Positions 29,740 to 30,372 of a stretch of DNA of 30,372 nt are shown here, piece after piece. A program made the position numbers and the translations under genes. This DNA is from a virus, in the IMG/VR virus record IMGVR_UViG_3300008111_000075, positions 1-30,372 of that record. One strand, given 5' to 3'. The notes below the pieces were generated by a model. The model did not search any database and had not been told where the DNA came from. It saw only the letters and a list, made by a program, of their open reading frames with translations. The stretch's first letter is position 1, and the number at the start of each line of letters is the position of its first letter.

Positions 29740-30372
29740 ATGGAATCTTTAAATATCAAACTTAATGCACAGGATGCTATCGACATTATGTTCGAACCTG
29801 TGTTCGTGGACAAAGATATGATGGGCGATTTTGCTATCGTAAAAAATCTTTACGCTGGTGAATACAAAATCGGTCTTCTTTCTGCAATCAAAAACGTAAC
29901 TGGTAAGCTTCAAGCTTGCTCTCCAAAGTACAAAGGTGTTTCTTCTATGTCTGAGCGCTCACTTGTTGCTCAGTATGTTGAGGCAGGTACTAAGATGTGC
30001 TATGAGGAGTTTATCAATACTCACTACGATCTACTTGCTCCATTGTACACAACTGCAAAGGGCAATCCTGATTTGACTATCCTTCTTAACTTGCTTACTA
30101 AGCAGTTAGGTGAAGGTATCAAGCGTGACGTTAATCGTGTTGCTTGGTTCGGTGATTCTGCTAACTTGGATGACAATCTTAATTGGGCAGATGGTATTTT
30201 CAAATATCTTGACCAGTTAGTAACTGCCGGTACTATCGGTGCTTATACTAACTCAAACCAAGGTGTTGCTCTTACTAATCAGCAAGCTTATGAGTTGCTT
30301 CAAGATGTAGTTAACGCTGCTCCTGCTGCTCTCAAGACTATGCCTGCATCTGAGAAGGTTATCCACATCAGC
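29740..30372 (+). CDS. Major capsid protein, N-terminal part (3' truncated by window)
   Basis: An open frame from an ATG at 29740 to the window edge, 211 codons: MESLNIKLNAQDAIDIMFEP, then FVDKDMMGDFAIVKNLYAGE, GVSSMSERSLVAQYVEAGTK, a helix with LLNLLTKQLGEGIKRDVNRV and AWFGDSANLDDNLNWADGIF. Position after protease and decoration genes, the pattern of a long helix followed by WFGD and DGIF (as in HK97-like or related Bacteroidota phage capsids), and a bias to T-ending codons support a capsid. It begins 28 nt after the previous stop. Confidence 0.75.
   Translation, partial: MESLNIKLNAQDAIDIMFEPVFVDKDMMGDFAIVKNLYAGEYKIGLLSAIKNVTGKLQACSPKYKGVSSMSERSLVAQYVEAGTKMCYEEFINTHYDLLAPLYTTAKGNPDLTILLNLLTKQLGEGIKRDVNRVAWFGDSANLDDNLNWADGIFKYLDQLVTAGTIGAYTNSNQGVALTNQQAYELLQDVVNAAPAALKTMPASEKVIHIS

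Noticed and set aside
1-30372. tRNA genes, integrase and insertion sequences
   Set aside because: I looked for cloverleaf-type arms, tyrosine or serine recombinase motifs and transposase motifs and saw none; a program such as tRNAscan-SE would be decisive for tRNAs.

Overview
The window is part of a tailed double-stranded DNA phage (or prophage) of a Bacteroidota host, most likely a long-tailed siphovirus. The host assignment rests on three things. The promoters I can read fit the Bacteroidota consensus (TTTG, 19-21 bp, TANNTTTG). Clear Shine-Dalgarno sequences are scarce. The small phage proteins look like those of Flavobacteria/Sphingobacteria phages. The DNA is AT-rich and genes are tightly packed, often with ATGA or TAATG overlaps. 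I see no tRNA, CRISPR array, integrase or transposase.

Layout: (1) 1-3768, plus strand: end of a fibre protein, a lectin-like fibre protein, an L,D-transpeptidase-like endolysin flanked by two related small proteins, two holin-like membrane proteins and a second fibre protein whose C-terminal domain duplicates that of the first. A bidirectional terminator (3773-3804) closes this operon. (2) 3803-10656, minus strand: the replication block with SSB, small proteins, an AAA+/SF3-like helicase, a VRR-NUC nuclease, a lytic transglycosylase, an HNH-like protein, an SF2 helicase and a small HTH regulator. (3) 10759-12050, plus strand, divergent from the regulator: a RecE-like exonuclease and a probable Rad52-like annealing protein, ended by a terminator (12070-12101). 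(4) 12102-12547, no genes: twelve GTAAC/GTTAC repeats, an AT-rich tract and a G-rich hairpin; a candidate replication origin and late leader. (5) 12548-24914, plus strand: terminase subunits, a tail chaperone with a -1 frameshift, neck and tail proteins, a 1114-residue tape measure protein, a spanin-like overlapping pair and two small proteins. (6) 24874-27690, minus strand: a phage sigma factor, a GH73-type glucosaminidase, small proteins, a SPOR-like secreted protein and a conserved phage head-region module. (7) 27833 to the end, plus strand: ClpP-like prohead protease with scaffold tail, a head decoration candidate and the start of the major capsid protein.

Regulation looks unusually legible. 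An 18-bp AT-only palindrome (ATAATAAAATTTTATTAT or one mismatch) abuts the -7 box of four early-type promoters, one of them the divergent regulator/RecE promoter; the HTH protein is the obvious candidate to bind it. A second motif, AACTACCAA, lies at the start codon of seven early-type genes. Its exact complement sits in the loop of a 9-bp G-rich hairpin at 12401-12432, downstream of a -7-like box, which raises the possibility of a small RNA that pairs with early mRNAs. The phage sigma factor could then drive the late operons, whose two visible leaders share TTTTTGCACT.
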